Source of the DNA: Mucilaginibacter sp. SMC90
Lineage (GTDB): Bacteria > Bacteroidota > Bacteroidia > Sphingobacteriales > Sphingobacteriaceae
Length of the DNA stretch: 64,000 nucleotides
Direction: 5' to 3'
NCBI RefSeq assembly: GCF_022811725.1
Contig: NZ_CP094527.1
Coordinates: 6,820,001-6,884,000 of the forward strand
The notes under the pieces are model-generated. The model saw nothing but the letters and a program-made list of their open reading frames with translations, made no database searches and had not been told where the DNA came from. Below are positions 55,125 through 64,000 of the stretch, piece by piece; within the stretch, counting starts at the first letter, position 1, and each line of letters begins with the position of its first letter. A program made the translations under genes and the position numbers.

Positions 55125-56393
55125 TTATATGTGATGATGAAGGCTTTCCTGTAAGAACGGGTGTTTTTTAGGAACCAGCGACTTAAACTTGGTTAAAGCT
55201 ACCATCGCAGTGAAAGTAAACAAACCTCCGAATCCAACAAATGTGCCTATCTCAATCCAGCTGATTTCAGTTAACCATGATGAAGTTGGGCCAACTGTAC
55301 CAGGCATAATCATCATAAAGTAATCTAACCAGTGACCAACGATCAGGATGATACACATAATTTCAACAGTACGATAGATACGCTTAGAATCACGTGACAT
55401 AAATACCAGCAATGGTGCAAGGAAGTTGATCACGATATTGATCCAGAACCATGGTTTAAATTCAGGCTCCCATCTTTTAAAGAAGTAAACTGTTTCTTCC
55501 GGGATGTTAGCGTAGTAGATCAACAGGAACTGTGCAAACCAAACGTAAGTCCAGAAAATAGAGAAACCGAAAATGAACTTGGTTAAGCTATGCATGTGGT
55601 CTTCAGTAACCCAATCGAAGTAACCGATACGTTTAAGCCTGATCAATGTAAGTGTAATAACAGATAAACCGCTCACCCACATTGCTGCAAAGTTATACCA
55701 GCCAAACATAGTTGAGAACCATTCAGCCTCTAATGACATGATAGTATCAAAAGCATATATTGGAGTAGTAAAGCCAAAAATCACTAAAAACAGACATGAC
55801 ATATTGAAGCTTTTTTTGTAGTAAAACATACCACCAACTTCATCTTCCGACTCTGAATATTTAGCCAGTAACCAGCCAAATACACAATATGAACCAAGGA
55901 AACAAACCAAACGAACTACGAATCCTATTTTGTTCATATACCCGGATTTACCGGCTATAATAGCATTGTAGTTTTCATTGTGAGGATCTGTAACACCAAC
56001 GGCTGCCCAAATTTTATATAAATAAGGGGCAACAACCTGTTTACCTTCTTCGTTGGTTACTGTATGGGTTAATGAAAACCCTGCAATAACTACAACAATA
56101 AGTGTAATTGCAGCAACCGGAAGAACTTTCCCAAAAGCCTGGGGAATCCTGATCATTGAAGCAGACCAACCCGCTTGCGCAGCATACTGTACCGCGCAAA
56201 AGAAAATACCGCACATACAAACCGCAGCAAAGTAGTAGCTCATCAGCAGCAGGTTAGCAAAAGTGCGCTCAGCGTAGCCGGTTGCAAAACCAGCAAGGAT
56301 GACAACCAAACCAATCACGATGCATATCAAGCTCCATGTTTTGGCTTTGCCGACAAATTCGAATTGCCCGTCAAAATTATTATGAGTCTTCAT
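55125..56393 (-). CDS. actF: Alternative complex III, membrane subunit ActF
   Basis: About 422 residues from the ATG at 56393 (MKTHNNFDGQFEFVGKAKTW), a polytopic quinol:cytochrome c oxidoreductase subunit with about ten helices. YRTVEIMCIILIVGHWLDYFMMIMPG and FGWYNFAAMWVSGL are typical of the NrfD-related ActC/ActF subunits. The open frame extends to 56432, but that end overlaps the ActE region and the ATG at 56393 fits the family. It is part of the quinol-oxidising, membrane-embedded half of the complex. Confidence 0.9.
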   Translation of the reverse strand: MKTHNNFDGQFEFVGKAKTWSLICIVIGLVVILAGFATGYAERTFANLLLMSYYFAAVCMCGIFFCAVQYAAQAGWSASMIRIPQAFGKVLPVAAITLIVVVIAGFSLTHTVTNEEGKQVVAPYLYKIWAAVGVTDPHNENYNAIIAGKSGYMNKIGFVVRLVCFLGSYCVFGWLLAKYSESEDEVGGMFYYKKSFNMSCLFLVIFGFTTPIYAFDTIMSLEAEWFSTMFGWYNFAAMWVSGLSVITLTLIRLKRIGYFDWVTEDHMHSLTKFIFGFSIFWTYVWFAQFLLIYYANIPEETVYFFKRWEPEFKPWFWINIVINFLAPLLVFMSRDSKRIYRTVEIMCIILIVGHWLDYFMMIMPGTVGPTSSWLTEISWIEIGTFVGFGGLFTFTAMVALTKFKSLVPKKHPFLQESLHHHI

Positions 56394-56406
56394 TAATATC
56401 TTTTTC

Positions 56407-56982
56407 TTATAAGGTTTGTAAATGGTGAACATACATGATCACTTTCCAGCGTTCTTCGGGAGCAAGCTGAGAAGCGTATGAACCCATAGCATTTACACCG
56501 TAAGTAATGGTATGATAAATTTTACCGTCTGTAAGGTCTTTCATGTTACCACCGCGTGATGACTGGCCTTTTGAATATGATGGCGGCGCCGGATAACCGT
56601 GCTGAACTACCAATCCATCACCCTGACCGTTAACACCGTGGCAAGGAGAGCAGAAGTGCTCAAATAAGATCTTGCCGTCGGCATAGTTAGCCTGGGTTTG
56701 TGCCAGTACTGATTTAACCTCAACGCTGGCTAATTCATAACCCTCTTTGGTATTTGGATAATCAAATTTGGTAAAACCAACTGGTATAGTTCCCGCTGGC
56801 GGCAACTGAGCAGTTTTCCCATCTTTAAAGTTGTTATTTTTCTGATCCGGATCGTATGCCAAATGCTCGTACATATTAGGTGCATACTCCCAGCCGGTGC
56901 TCCTTTTATCCTTGCACGATGTAAAAATTATCGAAGCAGCGATAATAGTAACTATTGTTCCTAATATTTTAATTTTATTCAT
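56407..56982 (-). CDS. actE: Alternative complex III, monoheme cytochrome c subunit ActE
   Basis: About 191 residues from the ATG at 56982. A lipoprotein signal (MNKIKILGTIVTIIAASIIFTSC, Cys near residue 23) anchors it in the membrane. The heme c site is CSPCH in FEHFCSPCHGVNGQGDG. MGSYASQLAPEERW carries the axial Met. It would accept electrons from the complex and pass them to the oxidase. The gene overlaps actD at its start by about 8 nt. An alternative start at 56991 adds three residues. Confidence 0.92.
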   Translation of the reverse strand: MNKIKILGTIVTIIAASIIFTSCKDKRSTGWEYAPNMYEHLAYDPDQKNNNFKDGKTAQLPPAGTIPVGFTKFDYPNTKEGYELASVEVKSVLAQTQANYADGKILFEHFCSPCHGVNGQGDGLVVQHGYPAPPSYSKGQSSRGGNMKDLTDGKIYHTITYGVNAMGSYASQLAPEERWKVIMYVHHLQTL

Positions 56983-57511
56983 AGCTAACATATTTTCTGT
57001 CGTTATGCTTAACTTCTGTAGCGCCCGCTTCTTTTAGTAAATTAGTTATATCGTCGTGTGGAATATTCCCTTTAGCATTGATAGCAATTACAAACTTATC
57101 ATCAGTTGCACGCAGGTCCATTACCCTTGGCGCACGCCCCGGGAAAAGGTGAGTTGCGAAGAAGAAGGTAAATGTCATACCAAAAGAGGTCCATAATACC
57201 GTCCACTCAAATGTAACCGGGATAAAATCCGGGATAGCAAAAAAGTTTTTACCACCGATGTTGATAGGCCAGTCATGAACAAGCATATAATAAACCATGC
57301 TGAACATAATGGTACCGCCTAAACAACCGAACATAAATGCTGCATAACCAAGACGCGAATCTTTGATGTTCAATTTAGCCTCGATACCATGGATAGGCAT
57401 AGGCGTATAAACGTCATAAATAGGTACGCTGTTCTTTTGCAGCTTATCGATCCCGTGCATCATATCATCGGGATCATCAAAAACGCCTAATATATATTTA
57501 GTGCTACTCAT
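56975..57511 (-). CDS. actD: Alternative complex III, subunit ActD (DUF3341)
   Basis: A 178-residue membrane protein with two helices at about residues 56-80 and 98-122. The N-terminal KYILGVFDDPDDMMHGIDKL and the segment YTPMPIHGIE are characteristic of the DUF3341 family, the ActD subunit. It has a small soluble domain on one side. It overlaps actE by about 8 nt and lies 5 nt after actC. Confidence 0.93.
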   Translation of the reverse strand: MSSTKYILGVFDDPDDMMHGIDKLQKNSVPIYDVYTPMPIHGIEAKLNIKDSRLGYAAFMFGCLGGTIMFSMVYYMLVHDWPINIGGKNFFAIPDFIPVTFEWTVLWTSFGMTFTFFFATHLFPGRAPRVMDLRATDDKFVIAINAKGNIPHDDITNLLKEAGATEVKHNDRKYVSYE

Positions 57512-57516
57512 TAGTA

Positions 57517-58989
57517 TTATGCTTTTAAGTATTCAGACTGTTCAACACTATCAAATTTCTCAAGTGAAGCGATATAAAACTCTGCTTCGGCAGGTACAAC
57601 ATGGCCTTCGTCCATAAGTTTCTTTTTAGCCTGCTCGCTCGAGCTTTTCAGCAGCAATTTCACTTCGGCCATTGCAACTGAAGGTAATACCCTGATAAAC
57701 AACAGGAACATGGTAAAGAATACACCTATCGACCCGATGAACACGCTTACGTCAACCCAGGTTGGATAGAACATAGCCCAGCTTGAAGGTATAAAGTCGC
57801 GGTGCAGTGACGTAACGATAATTACGAAACGTTCAAACCACATACCGATGTTAACCACAATTGATAATACCCATGACAATGGAATGTTGGTACGGATCTT
57901 TTTGAACCAAAACAACTGCGGGGTAATTACGTTACAGGTCATCATGCTCCAGTAAGCCCACCAGTACGGACCGGCAACACGATTTGCGAAAACATACTGC
58001 TCATACTCATTTTGTGAATAGAACGCGATGAACAACTCTGTTAAGTAAGCCACACCTACTATCGAACCGGTTAACATGATGATCTTGTTCATCGATTCAA
58101 TGTGGAACATGGTGATATAGTTTTCCAGGCCTAAAACCTTACGTGCAATAAGCAACAGGGTTTGTACCATGGCGAAACCGGAGAAGATCGCACCCGCAAC
58201 GAAGTATGGAGGGAAGATGGTGGTGTGCCATCCCGGTTCCAGCGAAGTTGCAAAGTCCATTGATACGATGGTGTGTACCGAAAGTACCAGTGGTGTTGAA
58301 ACACCTGCCAGGATCAACGATACAGTTTCAAAACGCTGCCAGGTTTTTACTGAACCTGTCCAGCCGAATGAAAGTACCGAATAAATACGGCGGCGTAAGC
58401 CTTGAGCACGGTCACGGATGGTAGCGATATCAGGCAATAAACCAGTGTACCAGAATACCAATGAAACCGAGAAGTAAGTTGAGATCGCAAATACGTCCCA
58501 GATAAGCGGCGAGTTCCAGTTTACCCATAATGAACCGTATTGGTTTGGTAATGGTAACGAATAAACTGCCATCCAGGGGCGGCCCATGTGAGCGGCGATG
58601 TAAGTTGCCGCACAGATAACCGCGAAGATCGTCATCGCTTCGGCAGAGCGGTTAATGGAGTTACGCCAGTTTTGACGGAACAGTAATAATACCGCCGAGA
58701 TCAGCGTACCCGCGTGACCGATACCTACCCACCATACGAAACCGGTGATATCCCATGCCCATCCTACTGTTTTGTTCAAGCCCCACTCTCCTAAACCGAA
58801 CCAGAAAGTCCAGCTGATTGCGAAAACCCAAAGCGAGGCGCCAAGCGAGGCTACACTAAAACCGATCCACCAGGCTTTACCCGGCATATTTTCTACAGGG
58901 CGTAATACATCATTCGTAATTTTTCCATACGTGATGTCTTTACCCGTAATTAACGGTTCCCTTATTATTGATTCACTATGAGATGCCAT
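57517..58989 (-). CDS. actC: Alternative complex III, membrane subunit ActC (NrfD-type)
   Basis: A 490-residue polytopic protein with about ten helices, family NrfD/PsrC, the quinol-binding membrane subunit. Typical segments are WWVGIGHAGTLISAVLLLFRQ near residue 88, YVFANRVAGPYWWAYWSMMTCN and ERFVIIVTSLHRDF near the quinone site. It is related to ActF and forms a pair with it in the membrane. It lies 26 nt after actB, with actD 5 nt downstream. Confidence 0.95.
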   Translation of the reverse strand: MASHSESIIREPLITGKDITYGKITNDVLRPVENMPGKAWWIGFSVASLGASLWVFAISWTFWFGLGEWGLNKTVGWAWDITGFVWWVGIGHAGTLISAVLLLFRQNWRNSINRSAEAMTIFAVICAATYIAAHMGRPWMAVYSLPLPNQYGSLWVNWNSPLIWDVFAISTYFSVSLVFWYTGLLPDIATIRDRAQGLRRRIYSVLSFGWTGSVKTWQRFETVSLILAGVSTPLVLSVHTIVSMDFATSLEPGWHTTIFPPYFVAGAIFSGFAMVQTLLLIARKVLGLENYITMFHIESMNKIIMLTGSIVGVAYLTELFIAFYSQNEYEQYVFANRVAGPYWWAYWSMMTCNVITPQLFWFKKIRTNIPLSWVLSIVVNIGMWFERFVIIVTSLHRDFIPSSWAMFYPTWVDVSVFIGSIGVFFTMFLLFIRVLPSVAMAEVKLLLKSSSEQAKKKLMDEGHVVPAEAEFYIASLEKFDSVEQSEYLKA

Positions 58990-59015
58990 ATATCTTAATC
59001 TCTGTATATAAAAAT

Positions 59016-62000
59016 TTATGCCTGAGCTTCAGTTTCTATTATATTTCTAACTTTTGTCTGGTAACCAATACCTGGTTGTACGTTAAGTTCTTCAAGCACG
59101 TAGTAAGTTCTTTCACTTGCAAGTGCTTTTGAAACTTCAGAGTTAGGATCATTCCTGTTACCGAACACGATAGCGTTGGCAGAACATGTTTGCTGACAAG
59201 CCATTTTGATTTCGCCGTCTTTAAGCGGACGTTTTTCAATTTTAGCTTTCAGTTTACCAGCCTGGATACGTTGGATACACATTGAGCATTTCTCCATAAC
59301 ACCACGGAAACGTGTAACCACATCCGGGTTAAGTACTAATTGTGTATGCTCACCTTGCAGGTAGTTATCAAAACGTGCATCGTTCCAGTAGTTGAACCAG
59401 TTAAAGCGACGTACTTTGAACGGACAGTTGTTAGCGCAATAACGGGTACCAACACAACGATTGTAAGCCATGTGGTTTAAACCTTCTGAAGAGTGAACGG
59501 TAGCTAATACCGGGCACACAGTTTCGCAAGGTGCGTGGTCACAGTGCTGGCAAAGCATTGGCTGGTGAACAACCGATACATTGTCAAAGTTATCAAGCTT
59601 ATCAATTTCCTTTTCTTTGGTAACTGCTTCTTCGCTGTCGCCATGGTCATTGTAGCTGTAGTAACGGTCAATACGGATCCAGTGCATTTCACGGCGGCGT
59701 GAAACTTCGTCTTTACCTACAACCGGAATATTATTTTCTGCAGAACATGCAACCACACAGGCACCGCAACCGGTACAAGCGTTAAGGTCGATAGCCATTA
59801 CCCAGTCATAAACAGGGCGGTCATGGTTATCCCAAAGTGATTCGCCGTTATAGTCTTTACGACCATGTTCGTTACCACTGCCAGCTGCCGGGTTCTTTTT
59901 GTATTCAACAAAAGTAGCCTCGCGGATCACGCTCCTACCCTCGTATGAGTGGTGGGTTTGCGTTTGAGCAAGCGGCGATTTGTAACCAGCTGGTTTAAAT
60001 GATGCTACAGCAGCAGTTTGGAAAGTACCATTGCTTAAGCTGAAGAATGGATAAGCATTTTTACCAACATTGTTACCAACCGGACCAGCATTTGTACGGC
60101 CGTAACCTACAGCAACTGATAAAGTACCCTGCGTTTGACCAGGCTGAGCCAATACCGGTAACTCTACAGAGTAACCATTAGCGTCAATCTTGATCACATC
60201 GCCTTCTTCAATTTTCAATTTCTTCATATCAGAAATTGACATGGCAGCAAAGTTATCCCAGGTAACTTTTGAAACCGGATCAGGAAGCTCCTGCAACCAT
60301 GGGTTATTGGCACGTTTACCGTCGCCTATAGCCTGGCTAACATAAAGCTGTAATTCAAACTTGTCACCATCGGCGGCAACAGCTTTGCTCTGGGTTAATA
60401 TTTTTTGGGTTACACCGGCAAGGTCAAGGCTAAAGCTGTAAGCGCCCGCTGTTGCAGGAGCAGCTATCACCATACCTGTTTGCAATAGGGTTTCCCAGCC
60501 TTTTTGGCCAGATAAGCCACCTTTTGCCAACAAACCTGCATCCCAGGTTTTGCGTACGTAAGTGTAGTAATCTTTTATTGGGTTTTCCATCCAAACCAGT
60601 AAGCTATGCTCGGCCTGGCGGGTGTTATAAACCGGGTTAATGGTTGGCTGCACTACAGTGTAGTAACCTTCAACAGCGTTGGCATCACCCCATGTTTCCA
60701 AATAATGGTGGTTTGGAGCATTAACAGTAGCCAATAAAGCTGTTTCATCATCATGATCAGCAAATGACACGTTTAAACGAACGTTTTTAAGCGCTGCTTT
60801 AAACTCATCATTTTTATAGTAATCATAAGCAGGGTTAGCATTCAGGAATAATACTGCACCAACATCGCCGCGTTTTACTTCGCTTACAAATTCAACAAAT
60901 GCAGCGTCGTTACCTGCGTATTGCTTTGATGGGTTATCTAAATCGATAGTTGTACCGTAGCTGCCTAATAAAGAGTTGATAGCATTAACCAACACTTGAG
61001 TAGCAACATCATTTGAACCTGAAACAACCAACGCTTTACCTTTAGCAGCTACCAGTTCTTTAGCAGCCAACTGAATAGCGGTATCAACTTTTTTACTGCC
61101 GGTTGCTTTTGAACCAGGTAAAGTAGTACCAGATATTGCGTTATAAAGGTTTATTAATGCAACACCAATTTCAGATGGTTTGGTAGTGATACGGGCATCG
61201 GCGTTAGTACCGGTCATGCTCATACCAGTTTCAAACTGAATGTGGCGGGACATTTTTTTGTTTGCCAGCGATTTGCTGTTACGGTTTGAAACGTACTGAC
61301 GGGTAAATTCCTCGCCCGAGATCCAGGTACCTAAGAAATCGGCACCGAAACTTACAATTACATCGGCTTTATCAAAGTTGTAGTGAGGCAATACTGCTTT
61401 ACCAAAACTGTTTTGATTAGCCTGGATGATGCCGGTATATGAAACCGCATCGTAATTGATATGTTTTGTAGTAGGATATTTGGCAATGAACTCGGCGATA
61501 ACTGCTAAAGTTGAAGGGCTGTATACAGTTGAGGTAACCAAACGGATTCCCTTACCTGCTGCAGCAACAGCCGCAAGCTCTTTCATTACATAAGCATCAA
61601 CCTCGGCCCAACCTGCTTCTTTACCTTTTAATTTAGGATCTTTTAAACGGTTAACATCGTACAGGTCAAGTACCGAAGCCTGAGCCTGCGCACTTAAACC
61701 GCCTTTTGAAAACAAGTCGTTAGGATTACCTTCAACTTTGATAGGGCGGCCTTCGCGGGTTTTAACCAAAATAGCCTGACCTTCATAAGTTGAAGAGTAG
61801 TAGTTAGCCACACCCGGGGTAACCTCTTCAGGTTTGATCAGGTATGGAATTGATTTATGCACCGGCACTTTCTGACAAGCCGCCAATGTAACTGCACCAA
61901 CACCAAAACCAAGCGCCTTTAAAAAGTCGCGGCGTGGAGTTTTAGCTGATAAACCAGATCCGCTAAGCACTTCCTCGATAGGAATTGGCTCTGCAAATTC

Positions 62001-62078
62001 GTTTTTATTTTTCTCAACAAATTCTGGTGTTCTGTTTAGTTCTTCTAAACCTTTCCAGTATTTTTTATTGCTGTCCAT
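59016..62078 (-). CDS. actB: Alternative complex III, iron-sulfur/molybdopterin-fold subunit ActB
   Basis: A 1020-residue periplasmic subunit. A twin-arginine motif (TPRRDFLKALGFGV) near residue 48 follows an N-terminal extension of about 45 residues. The next ~700 residues are a molybdopterin oxidoreductase fold, which in alternative complex III holds no Mo cofactor. The C-terminal 250 residues carry four Fe-S motifs: CTGCGACVVACSAENN, CQHCDHAPCETVCPV, CVGTRYCANNCPFKVRRF, and CSMCIQRI with a later CQQTCSANA. They predict three 4Fe-4S clusters and one 3Fe-4S cluster. It carries electrons from quinol to the c-hemes of ActA. Confidence 0.96.
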   Translation of the reverse strand: MDSNKKYWKGLEELNRTPEFVEKNKNEFAEPIPIEEVLSGSGLSAKTPRRDFLKALGFGVGAVTLAACQKVPVHKSIPYLIKPEEVTPGVANYYSSTYEGQAILVKTREGRPIKVEGNPNDLFSKGGLSAQAQASVLDLYDVNRLKDPKLKGKEAGWAEVDAYVMKELAAVAAAGKGIRLVTSTVYSPSTLAVIAEFIAKYPTTKHINYDAVSYTGIIQANQNSFGKAVLPHYNFDKADVIVSFGADFLGTWISGEEFTRQYVSNRNSKSLANKKMSRHIQFETGMSMTGTNADARITTKPSEIGVALINLYNAISGTTLPGSKATGSKKVDTAIQLAAKELVAAKGKALVVSGSNDVATQVLVNAINSLLGSYGTTIDLDNPSKQYAGNDAAFVEFVSEVKRGDVGAVLFLNANPAYDYYKNDEFKAALKNVRLNVSFADHDDETALLATVNAPNHHYLETWGDANAVEGYYTVVQPTINPVYNTRQAEHSLLVWMENPIKDYYTYVRKTWDAGLLAKGGLSGQKGWETLLQTGMVIAAPATAGAYSFSLDLAGVTQKILTQSKAVAADGDKFELQLYVSQAIGDGKRANNPWLQELPDPVSKVTWDNFAAMSISDMKKLKIEEGDVIKIDANGYSVELPVLAQPGQTQGTLSVAVGYGRTNAGPVGNNVGKNAYPFFSLSNGTFQTAAVASFKPAGYKSPLAQTQTHHSYEGRSVIREATFVEYKKNPAAGSGNEHGRKDYNGESLWDNHDRPVYDWVMAIDLNACTGCGACVVACSAENNIPVVGKDEVSRRREMHWIRIDRYYSYNDHGDSEEAVTKEKEIDKLDNFDNVSVVHQPMLCQHCDHAPCETVCPVLATVHSSEGLNHMAYNRCVGTRYCANNCPFKVRRFNWFNYWNDARFDNYLQGEHTQLVLNPDVVTRFRGVMEKCSMCIQRIQAGKLKAKIEKRPLKDGEIKMACQQTCSANAIVFGNRNDPNSEVSKALASERTYYVLEELNVQPGIGYQTKVRNIIETEAQA

Positions 62079-62114
62079 TTAAGCTATATAAACTGTAATG
62101 CTAAATTCTTTTTA

Positions 62115-63395
62115 TTAATAGTGACACTTACCGCACTCGATACCACCTAACACGGCAGCTGTAACTTTCTCACCTTTCTTGATCTTATCGTGTGCAGCCA
62201 GGATGCTGTCATAGTAAGCATTGCCTTTACCGTTAACTTCGGTACGTTTGTGGCACTGGATACACCATTTCATGGTAAGCGGAGAGTATTGGTAAACCTC
62301 TTTCATTTCCTGTACCGGACCATGGCACTGCTGACATTTAATACCGCCAACTTTTACGTGTTGAGAGTGGTTAAAGTAAGCCAGGTCAGGCAGGTTGTGG
62401 ATACGTACCCACTGAATTGGTTTAGCTGCAGTGCTGTCATACTTCTGTGTTTTTGGATCGTAACCCAAAGCGTCATAGATCTTATGTATCTCTTCCGACT
62501 CGGTTTTAACAACCTTGTGGCAGTTCATACACACGTTTAATGAAGGGATAGAAGCATTTTTTGACTTGTAAGCCCCTGTGTGACAGTACTGGCAATCAAT
62601 TTTCATGATACCGGCGTGCAATTCGTGCGAGTACTTAATAGGTTGCACCGGCTGATAACCCTGGTGAACGTTGGTATTCCATAAAGTAACCCAACCCCAG
62701 CTGCTCATTGCAACAGTACCGGCAACCAATATAAAGAATACCAGTTTTTTGTTTTTAAGGATCTTGGTGATGAATTCCTTCTTAGCGTCAACCGCTACAG
62801 CGCCATCGGCAGTAACAACTTCATCCTCAATGATCAGGTCTTTGTTTTTAAGCAGGATACGCTCTAAAGAACCTACCACCCTGTTCAATACCAGGATAAC
62901 GATGAAAGCGATAATGATGATACCGATCAAACCGAAAACAACCATATCACTTGGGCCGCTTTCAACTTTGGCACCAGGAGTTGCAGCATTTGCCGCAGGC
63001 TGAGACTTCATGTCTTTCCAGGTAGTACGAACGTAGGTTAAGATATTGCCTACATCGGCATCGCTAAGGTCAGCGAATACGGTCATGCCCGACTGGTTAT
63101 ACTCATTATATATTTTGAGTGCCTTAGGGTTTTTTGCAGCAATCAGAGCCTGGTTGTTCTGGATCCACTGGATAAGATATTTATCATCAGTTTCTTCAGT
63201 AAGTTGCGGGCCTAATGCCGGACCAATTAAACGGGTGTCGATTTTGTGACAGGTAGTACATTTTGATTTGAAAATGGCCTCGCCTTTAGCAGCGTCAGTT
63301 TGCGCGAACGCAGTAGATAAACTCCAAAAAGCAAACCCGGCAATCAGTAAAACCGACCTTGAGAATTGTTTAAGAATCAATGAGAAACTTCTCAT
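62115..63395 (-). CDS. actA: Alternative complex III, multiheme cytochrome c subunit ActA
   Basis: A 426-residue protein with signal peptide (SVLLIAGFAFWSLSTAFA). Six CxxCH sites are visible. CTTCH near residue 46 lies in a monoheme cytochrome c domain of about 110 residues. After helices near residues 152-171 and 222-241, five more follow: CQYCH, CMNCH, CQQCH, CIQCH and a terminal CGKCH. The five C-terminal sites correspond to the pentaheme ActA. The N-terminal domain is an extra monoheme unit in this protein. It starts the act-cox operon, 36 nt before actB, with a candidate promoter upstream. Confidence 0.93.
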   Translation of the reverse strand: MRSFSLILKQFSRSVLLIAGFAFWSLSTAFAQTDAAKGEAIFKSKCTTCHKIDTRLIGPALGPQLTEETDDKYLIQWIQNNQALIAAKNPKALKIYNEYNQSGMTVFADLSDADVGNILTYVRTTWKDMKSQPAANAATPGAKVESGPSDMVVFGLIGIIIIAFIVILVLNRVVGSLERILLKNKDLIIEDEVVTADGAVAVDAKKEFITKILKNKKLVFFILVAGTVAMSSWGWVTLWNTNVHQGYQPVQPIKYSHELHAGIMKIDCQYCHTGAYKSKNASIPSLNVCMNCHKVVKTESEEIHKIYDALGYDPKTQKYDSTAAKPIQWVRIHNLPDLAYFNHSQHVKVGGIKCQQCHGPVQEMKEVYQYSPLTMKWCIQCHKRTEVNGKGNAYYDSILAAHDKIKKGEKVTAAVLGGIECGKCHY

Positions 63396-63477
63396 ACAGT
63401 GTATTTATGCTAAATAATTTTTATATTAATGATTGAAACTGTTGTAAGATGTATGTTTCATCGGATATTTACAGGCA

Positions 63478-63485
63478 CAAAAGTA
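63478..63485 (-). promoter_or_regulatory. Candidate -7 box of the act-cox operon
   Basis: On the minus strand this reads TACTTTTG, an exact match to TAnnTTTG, 83 nt before the actA start. An AT-rich dyad, GTATAATTTTATAC, overlaps it at 63483-63496. The -33 element is not clear. The remaining 63396-63647 region is AT-rich and holds no gene. Confidence 0.45.
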
Positions 63486-63647
63486 TAATTTTATACACTA
63501 TCGGTGACACATAAATGACACCAACCTATAATTTATAATCGTTCTAAATAGACAAAAAACTGCGTTTAAACGCTGCTAAATGCATATTACTGTCATTTGA
63601 CATTTTTTTAGAAGAATTACAATCCAACTTTAATTATAAAATTTTAT

Positions 63648-64000
63648 CTATTGTTTTAGTAACCAGGCAAAAATAAGCGGTGCAACAATAGTTGCGTCAC
63701 TCTCTACTATAAACTTAGGCGTGTGAATGTCAAGCTTGCCCCAGGTTATTTTTTCGTTAGGAACAGCGCCCGAGTACGAACCATACGAAGTAGTTGAATC
63801 AGAGATCTGGCAGAAGTAGCTCCAGAAAGGCACATCATGCATTTCCATATCCTGGTAAAGCATCGGTACAACACATATTGGGAAGTCACCTGCTATACCA
63901 CCACCTATCTGGAAAAAGCCGATGCCTTTGCCCGATGAGTTTTTAGTATACCAATCGGCCAGCCATGCCATGTATTCGATACCGCTTTTCATGGTTGATG
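63648..64000 (-). CDS. Deoxyhypusine synthase family protein (partial)
   Basis: The C-terminal ~117 residues are visible and the N-terminus lies outside the window. FFQIGGGIAGDFPICVVPML, QISDSTTSYGSYSGAVPNE and the active-site segment ITWGKLD, with the conserved Lys that forms the enzyme-imine intermediate in eukaryotic DHS, are present, followed by FIVESDATIVAPLIFAWLLKQ. In eukaryotes the enzyme modifies eIF5A using spermidine. Bacteria lack that protein, so members here probably act as homospermidine-type synthases or on an unknown target. It runs toward the window edge on the minus strand. Confidence 0.85.
   Translation of the reverse strand, partial: STMKSGIEYMAWLADWYTKNSSGKGIGFFQIGGGIAGDFPICVVPMLYQDMEMHDVPFWSYFCQISDSTTSYGSYSGAVPNEKITWGKLDIHTPKFIVESDATIVAPLIFAWLLKQ

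Noticed and set aside
56394-56432. Extended actF N-terminus MFTIYKPYKKKIL
   Set aside because: It runs into the actE end and does not match ActF proteins; MKTHNN at 56393 fits better.

Overview
The window looks like a chromosomal segment of a Bacteroidota species in the Sphingobacteriaceae, most likely Mucilaginibacter or a close relative. This is inferred from several things. There is an alternative complex III plus cytochrome c oxidase cluster. There is an ilv-leu operon in Bacteroidota order and an exosortase-linked polysaccharide locus. Shine-Dalgarno sequences are almost absent, and candidate promoters have the Bacteroidota -7 form TAnnTTTG. Large intergenic hairpin repeats are abundant. 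I see no rRNA, CRISPR array, prophage or insertion sequence; one tRNA (Arg, anticodon ACG) is present.

Layout. (1) 1-9058, plus strand: a tightly overlapping surface-polysaccharide operon with glycosyltransferases, two methyltransferases, a Wzy-like polymerase candidate, an acetyltransferase and a small exosortase of the XrtY type. (2) 9103-11622, mostly minus: obg, adk, tRNA-Arg and a peroxiredoxin. (3) 11815-18127, plus: two tandem MacB/FtsX-type permeases and a quinone oxidoreductase. (4) 18301-20203: atpD and a short atpC. (5) 20412-22726: a TlpA-like thiol-disulfide protein next to a truncated copy of itself, and an orphan antitoxin-like gene. (6) 23081-37253, plus: the complete branched-chain amino acid pathway in one run, ilvD-ilvB-ilvN-ilvC-leuC-leuD-leuB-leuA-ilvA, interleaved with a monooxygenase-fold protein, two SAM methyltransferases and a small membrane protein. 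(7) 37459-44490, minus: histidine degradation, read marR-hutH-hutU-hutI-ftcD. (8) 44703-46601, minus: an OmpA-type lipoprotein, a DUF2461 protein and a DUF983 protein. (9) 46659-63395, minus: the respiratory cluster, read actA-B-C-D-E-F, coxB (II), coxA (I), ctaA, ctaB, two subunit III-type genes, subunit IV, sco, DUF420 and a small Cys-containing membrane protein. (10) 63648-64000: the C-terminal part of a deoxyhypusine synthase-family protein, cut by the window edge.

How the genes work together. The respiratory cluster encodes a quinol:cytochrome c/oxidase chain (alternative complex III passing electrons to an aa3/caa3-type oxidase) with its heme A synthesis and copper-delivery genes; atpD and atpC use the resulting proton gradient. 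The ilv-leu run turns threonine and pyruvate into isoleucine, valine and leucine precursors. The hut operon takes histidine to glutamate with transfer of the formimino group to tetrahydrofolate.

The most striking non-coding feature is the filling of gene junctions, including junctions inside operons, by several families of imperfect palindromes and short-word arrays. Some supply coding sequence to neighbouring genes: the end of the leuC-leuD monooxygenase, and an 84-bp tandem unit that echoes the 3' end of ftcD. The best leads for new biology are the exosortase-glycan locus, the methyltransferases inside the leucine operon, a Sco protein lacking its expected copper-ligand histidine, a canonical EF-hand loop in the DUF420 oxidase-associated protein, and the repeat families.
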